DNA from: Bacillus sp. SJS
GTDB lineage: Bacteria; Bacillota; Bacilli; Bacillales; Bacillaceae
Assembly: GCF_000732485.2 (NCBI RefSeq)
Contig: NZ_JAQV02000007.1
Span: 165,884 to 229,883, forward strand
DNA length: 64,000 nt
Direction of reading: 5' to 3'
A model generated the notes under the pieces. The model made no database searches and was not told the DNA's origin. It saw nothing but the letters and a program-made list of their open reading frames with translations. Below are positions 61,020-64,000 of this stretch, one piece after another. Position 1 is the first letter of the stretch, and each line of letters begins with the position of its first letter. The position numbers and the translations under genes are program-made.

Positions 61020-61048
61020 AACATACACCCGCATAAAGGGTGTGTCAA
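61020..61048 (-). promoter_or_regulatory. men operon promoter with inverted repeat in the spacer
   Basis: On minus TTGACA (61043-61048), a 17-bp spacer and TATGTT (61020-61025). The spacer and flanks hold ACACCC and GGGTGT arms (7-base loop), which would put a repressor directly between the boxes. Confidence 0.65.
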
Positions 61049-61149
61049 TAGAATGAAACAGGCATATTCTGCTTCTTATCCTTATTATAATACGTTTTGG
61101 AATCCGAATAAATCGGAAACCCTTGAGAAGCAATGACAGTAAGGATTCA

Positions 61150-61178
61150 TTGACAGTAAGTGTCTATTTAACTACACT
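61150..61178 (+). promoter_or_regulatory. menA promoter
   Basis: TTGACA (61150-61155), a 17-bp spacer and TACACT (61173-61178). The word TGACAGTAAG occurs twice (61134 and 61151), the second copy including the -35. Confidence 0.65.
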
Positions 61179-61228
61179 TATAGTTGAAGAAGATTGTCTT
61201 CTATTGTGAACTAAAGGAGAGAAGAGAA

Positions 61229-62164
61229 ATGCACCCTGATACACAACCGCATTCAGCTCCTTCCATAGAACCTGATAAAAATTGGCGGATTTGGTGGATG
61301 CTTTTACGGCCTCACACCTTAACGGCAGCCTTTATTCCGGTAGCGATTGGAACCGTAATGGCCATGAAGGAAGGATCATTTAACATTTGGCTGTTTTTAT
61401 CAATGCTCGCAGCCTCAGTACTCATTCAGGCAGCCACTAATATGTTTAATGAGTATTTCGATTACAAAAGGGGCCTTGATAACGAAAACTCCGTAGGAAT
61501 TGGAGGAGCAATTGTCCGGAATGGTGTTAAGCCGAAAACTGTTCTTAATTTAGCTTTTGCCTTTTTCGGGATATCAACCTTACTCGGCATTTATATCTGC
61601 TTCCAATCCAGCTGGTGGATTGCTGCTATTGGTACGCTATGCATGATTGCAGGCTATCTTTATACAGGCGGGCCTCTGCCTATTGCCTATACACCGTTTG
61701 GAGAACTGACAGCTGGTCTTTTTATGGGAGTCGTCATCATTTTAATTTCATTTTATATCCAAACAGGAACAATCAGCATGGAAGCATTTCTCATTTCATT
61801 GCCTGTATCTTTATTGGTTGGAGCCATTCTGCTTTCCAATAATATCAGGGACTTGGACGGCGATAAAGAAAACGGACGCAAAACGCTGGCCATTTTAATG
61901 GGACGTAAAAAAGCAATTGATTTCCTTGCTCTGCTATTCATCTGCTCTTATATCTTTATTGTTGCCTTTATTATTGCAGGGACCGCATCTTTTTGGAGTC
62001 TTCTTGTCTTCCTGAGTGTGCCAAAGTCAGTCTTTGCTGTTAAAGCTTTCAGAGGAAAAAGTCTTCCAATGGAAATGATGCCCGCTATGGTAGCTACAGC
62101 ACAAACCAATACACAGTTTGGCCTGCTGCTTGCTGCCGGACTATTTATCAGCTATCTATTCTAA
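61229..62164 (+). CDS. menA: 1,4-dihydroxy-2-naphthoate polyprenyltransferase
   Basis: A 311-residue UbiA-family membrane enzyme with about eight to nine spans that joins the naphthoate ring to the polyprenyl tail. First Asp-rich motif NMFNEYFDYKRGLDN (about residues 71-85) and second DLDGDKENGRKTLA (about 209-222) bind Mg-prenyl diphosphate. The ATG at 61229 has AAAGGAG upstream; a longer frame from 61184 covers the promoter side. Diverges from menF, and completes the pathway except for the final methylation (menG/ubiE). Confidence 0.94.
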   Translation: MHPDTQPHSAPSIEPDKNWRIWWMLLRPHTLTAAFIPVAIGTVMAMKEGSFNIWLFLSMLAASVLIQAATNMFNEYFDYKRGLDNENSVGIGGAIVRNGVKPKTVLNLAFAFFGISTLLGIYICFQSSWWIAAIGTLCMIAGYLYTGGPLPIAYTPFGELTAGLFMGVVIILISFYIQTGTISMEAFLISLPVSLLVGAILLSNNIRDLDGDKENGRKTLAILMGRKKAIDFLALLFICSYIFIVAFIIAGTASFWSLLVFLSVPKSVFAVKAFRGKSLPMEMMPAMVATAQTNTQFGLLLAAGLFISYLF

Positions 62165-62192
62165 ACACGGTCCTTGACCGTGTTTTTTTTTG
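62164..62192 (+). terminator. menA terminator
   Basis: AACACGGTC pairs with GACCGTGTT around CTT and is followed by a T-run. Confidence 0.8.
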
Positions 62193-62250
62193 CAGTTTGC
62201 TCATACTAAGTACAGGATTCCAAATTACAATGTATGGAGGGAGAACCGCT

Positions 62251-62994
62251 ATGCTAACCGATCACCAGCTGAATGCCTTCCGGGAACAACTTCAGACTGC
62301 GAAAACAGAGCTTGAACAAAGATTCGGCGAGAACGGTCACTTTGGCCTTGAAAGCGGACATCCGCATGACACAGTGGGTGAACTATCCAGCTATGATAAT
62401 CACCCTGGAGACGAAGGAACTGAGCTGTATGAGCGTGAGAAAGATGTTGCCTTAAATGAACATGCAGAAGAGGAATTGAGTGACATTAACCGGGCGTTAA
62501 TGGCGATTGAAAAAGGGACTTACGGAAAATGTGAAATATGCGGCACAGATATTCCAGCTGAACGATTAGAAGCAATCCCATCTGCCACTACATGCAAAGA
62601 GCACTCGCCCAACCAGTCCATATCCTCAGATCGTCCCATTGAGGAAGAAGTACTGTCTCCTCCATTTGGAAGATTCACTTCTGACGATAAAGATTCAGTC
62701 GCATTTGACGCAGAGGATGCGTATCAGGAAACAGCAAGCTTTGGGTCGTCGGAATCTCCTTCAGATTTTGAATATCCAATGGAGGATTATGAGGATGCAT
62801 ACATTGAATCGGACGAGCCTATAGGTTATGTAGAGGATTACGAAAATTTTGCCGGAACGGATATCGAAGGCAAAAACGTGACCATCTATCCAAATGATGA
62901 ACATGAAAAATATGAGGACGCCCTTGACGAAGAAGGCATCATGACCTCCTTTGGAGACCTTCCTGCATCTGAAAAAGAACGATATACCGATTGA
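62251..62994 (+). CDS. yteA: DksA/TraR-like zinc-finger protein YteA
   Basis: A 247-residue YteA-family protein. The N-terminal half is a coiled coil, then the DksA-type finger with CEIC and a second CKEH 17 residues on (CxxC-x17-CxxH), so the last Cys of classic DksA is His here. The C-terminal 100 residues are a long acidic, low-complexity tail (EDAYQETASFGSSESPSD, EDYEDAYIESDEP), typical of YteA and perhaps for contact with a basic partner. The ATG at 62251 has GGAGGGAG upstream. DksA proteins act at the RNA polymerase secondary channel; a similar role is inferred for YteA but not shown here. Confidence 0.85.
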   Translation: MLTDHQLNAFREQLQTAKTELEQRFGENGHFGLESGHPHDTVGELSSYDNHPGDEGTELYEREKDVALNEHAEEELSDINRALMAIEKGTYGKCEICGTDIPAERLEAIPSATTCKEHSPNQSISSDRPIEEEVLSPPFGRFTSDDKDSVAFDAEDAYQETASFGSSESPSDFEYPMEDYEDAYIESDEPIGYVEDYENFAGTDIEGKNVTIYPNDEHEKYEDALDEEGIMTSFGDLPASEKERYTD

Positions 62995-63058
62995 CACCCG
63001 GGTCTCGTTTCCTGCGAAGGATAGAGGAGCTAAAAGGCTCCCCTGAGAATAATTCAGA

Positions 63059-63083
63059 AACCCGGAAGCGCTCCGGGTTTTGT
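63059..63083 (+). terminator. yteA terminator
   Basis: AACCCGGA and TCCGGGTT arms with a short loop and T-rich tail. Confidence 0.75.
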
Positions 63084-63367
63084 TTTTCGTTTCTGATGAA
63101 TGAATTTTTCTGTTTACTTAACCATAATGGATTAAGCTGATGGAGCGGAAATCAGCCTAAGCCAATCCCATGTGAAAGGTGCTTTAAGTCCTTATTTTCC
63201 GGACACCGCCCATTTTCTAAGCCTATCCACAGGTTTTAAACCGCTAGCATAAGTGAATAGAAAGAAATACAGCGGTTCTCAACGAGGTCCGCCTTTAAGC
63301 ATTTACCATAGATCCTGAGTTGAAGCGGGGGTTTGGTAAATGATCAGTTAAACGAGGAGGAGCGTCC
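63084..63367. other. 280-bp intergenic stretch with a long inverted repeat before tspO
   Basis: The notable part is the perfect 9-bp inverted pair CATTTACCA (63300-63308) and TGGTAAATG (63334-63342), 26 bp before the tspO start. No gene or riboswitch was recognised here. Confidence 0.45.
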
Positions 63368-63832
63368 ATGGTACGATCCATACTTATTTTTGTTATTACA
63401 TATGCCTTATTTTTAATAAGCGGATTTTTGTTTCAAATTGATCAAAGCTGGTATGATGCGCTGAATAAACCTGCTTGGACACCTGCCGGAGGTACAATCG
63501 GAATGATTTGGTCAATTCTTTTCGCTTGTATTGCGGCTTCAATTACCATCATTGATCGAAAAGCAGGGGGACTTAACAACCTTAAGCCTGCATTTTGGAT
63601 CATACTAATTGTGAATTATCTCTCTAATCAATTGTTCAGCTTTTTCCAGTTCAGTCAAAAAAACCTTGGTCTTGCGACGATTGACTGCGCCATTGTTGCC
63701 ATTTCTGCAATCATTTTAACTGTCTTTGCGTTAAATATTCGAAAAATAGCGGGTATTCTGCTTGTTCCATATGTGCTGTGGACTTCATTTGCCACCTTCC
63801 TATCGTTTATGTTTTACTCGATGAATTTATAA
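63368..63832 (+). CDS. tspO: TspO/MBR-family membrane protein
   Basis: A 154-residue five-span protein of the tryptophan-rich sensory/peripheral benzodiazepine receptor family. The block WYDALNKPAWTPAGGTIGMIWSILF carries the conserved WxPP-like segment and Trp residues; the C-terminal spans follow the family pattern. It binds porphyrins and affects tetrapyrrole and stress handling; the true role in Bacillus (gene ytaB) is not settled. GGAGGAG precedes the ATG. A group II intron end begins only a few bases after the stop. Confidence 0.88.
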   Translation: MVRSILIFVITYALFLISGFLFQIDQSWYDALNKPAWTPAGGTIGMIWSILFACIAASITIIDRKAGGLNNLKPAFWIILIVNYLSNQLFSFFQFSQKNLGLATIDCAIVAISAIILTVFALNIRKIAGILLVPYVLWTSFATFLSFMFYSMNL

Positions 63833-63835
63833 TCG

Positions 63836-64000
63836 AGTAGGAGGGGGTGATTAACCCCCGACCTCTCACACCACCGTACGTACGGATCCGTATACGGCGG
63901 TTCGAAAGTTTATGAAACCACAATCGTTAATTGTTTTAATCCAAGTTGATTCCAGTACTTGTTAGGAAGGGCTTTGTGGAGAATGGGGTTCTTAGAATTC
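63836..64000 (-). mobile_element. 3' end of a group II intron (domains V/VI), truncated by window edge
   Basis: On minus the segment runs out of the maturase gene into AACCGCCGTATACGG, a four-base loop, CGTACGTACGGTGGTG (a domain V-type hairpin, 63863-63903) and then GGTCGGGGGTTAATC, CACCCCC (domain VI-type hairpin). These are characteristic words at the 3' end of Bacillaceae group II introns. It lies just downstream of tspO, inserted between that gene and whatever follows. The 5' end and most of the ORF are outside the window. Confidence 0.75.
63910..64000 (-). CDS. ltrA: group II intron reverse transcriptase/maturase (partial, C-terminal 30 aa)
   Basis: The last 30 codons of an open frame entering from the right edge, translated minus: NSKNPILHKALPNKYWNQ, LGLKQLTIVVS, stop at 63910. 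The NPILHKALPNKYW-LGL pattern is like the C-terminal end of intron-encoded reverse transcriptases, and the intron domain V follows at once. Only the tail is visible, so RT motifs cannot be checked and intactness is unknown. Confidence 0.65.
   Translation of the reverse strand, partial: NSKNPILHKALPNKYWNQLGLKQLTIVVS

Noticed and set aside
63001..63060. Possible leader RNA after yteA
   Set aside because: The GAGGAGCTAAAAGGCTCC words form only a weak stem and the place is downstream of a gene, before its terminator.

Overview
The window is chromosomal DNA of a spore-former-type Bacillaceae (Bacillus or Metabacillus-like). The gene order follows the B. subtilis 168 ytr-ytq-ytp-metK-pckA-ytm-ytl-ytk-luxS-yti-yth-men-yte region almost step by step. 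Strong AGGAGG ribosome binding sites, TTG and GTG starts, an S-box riboswitch before metK, Zur boxes and hairpin plus T-run terminators all fit a Gram-positive of this group. No rRNA, tRNA, CRISPR array or prophage was seen.

Layout. 1-2734 (minus): ytrABCE-type ABC exporter operon with its GntR regulator; the operon runs off the left edge. 2850-3275: a 41-bp tandem array. 3375-5731: two small genes, ytzC, ytqA, ytqB. 5905-8154: an inserted cystine-type amino-acid ABC transporter. 8197-10711: ytpB, ytpA and divergent ytoA. 10938-19202: an accessory block with a PAP2 phosphatase and a GT4 glycosyltransferase on plus, facing a tightly overlapping six-gene minus operon (YnjB/C/D-type ABC transporter, TVP38 protein, CDP-alcohol phosphatidyltransferase, FAD disulfide oxidoreductase). 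19321-22195: response regulator, histidine kinase and membrane-anchored MsrA-MsrB fusion. 22602-26875: metK with SAM riboswitch, two further tandem arrays, then pckA with a double CcpN-like operator. 26935-29412: a secreted heparinase II/III-like lyase. 29574-33852: ytmB, ytmA, ytlACD, ytkD. 33921-40146: holin-like ytkC, two MarR regulators, an EmrA/EmrB-type efflux pair with a flavodoxin-type protein, and dps. 40288-44997: small membrane proteins, ppaC, zinc-free S14, ytkA, luxS, yidD, carbonic anhydrase. 45380-48914: orphan ZnuA-type zinc binding lipoprotein, M4 neutral protease, zinc-free L31. 49099-52681: pentapeptide protein and the ythABC cytochrome bd operon. 52909-53013: a third tandem array. 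53543-60969: menFDHBEC (minus), facing away from menA. 62251-63832: yteA and tspO, followed at once by the 3' end of a group II intron that leaves the window.

Functional themes. (1) Menaquinone synthesis: all of menF, D, H, B, E, C and A lie together, next to a quinol-using cytochrome bd. (2) Zinc starvation: rpsN2, rpmE2 and the znuA-like gene each carry a near-consensus Zur box. (3) Envelope and lipid functions: ytpB, ytpA, PAP2, GT4, CDP-alcohol transferase and TVP38 fall within 12 kb. (4) Methyl and sulfur metabolism: metK, luxS, cystine uptake, MsrAB. The parts least explained by known biology are the six-gene YnjBCD-lipid operon and the four intergenic tandem arrays with 20-, 21-, 21- and 41-bp periods.
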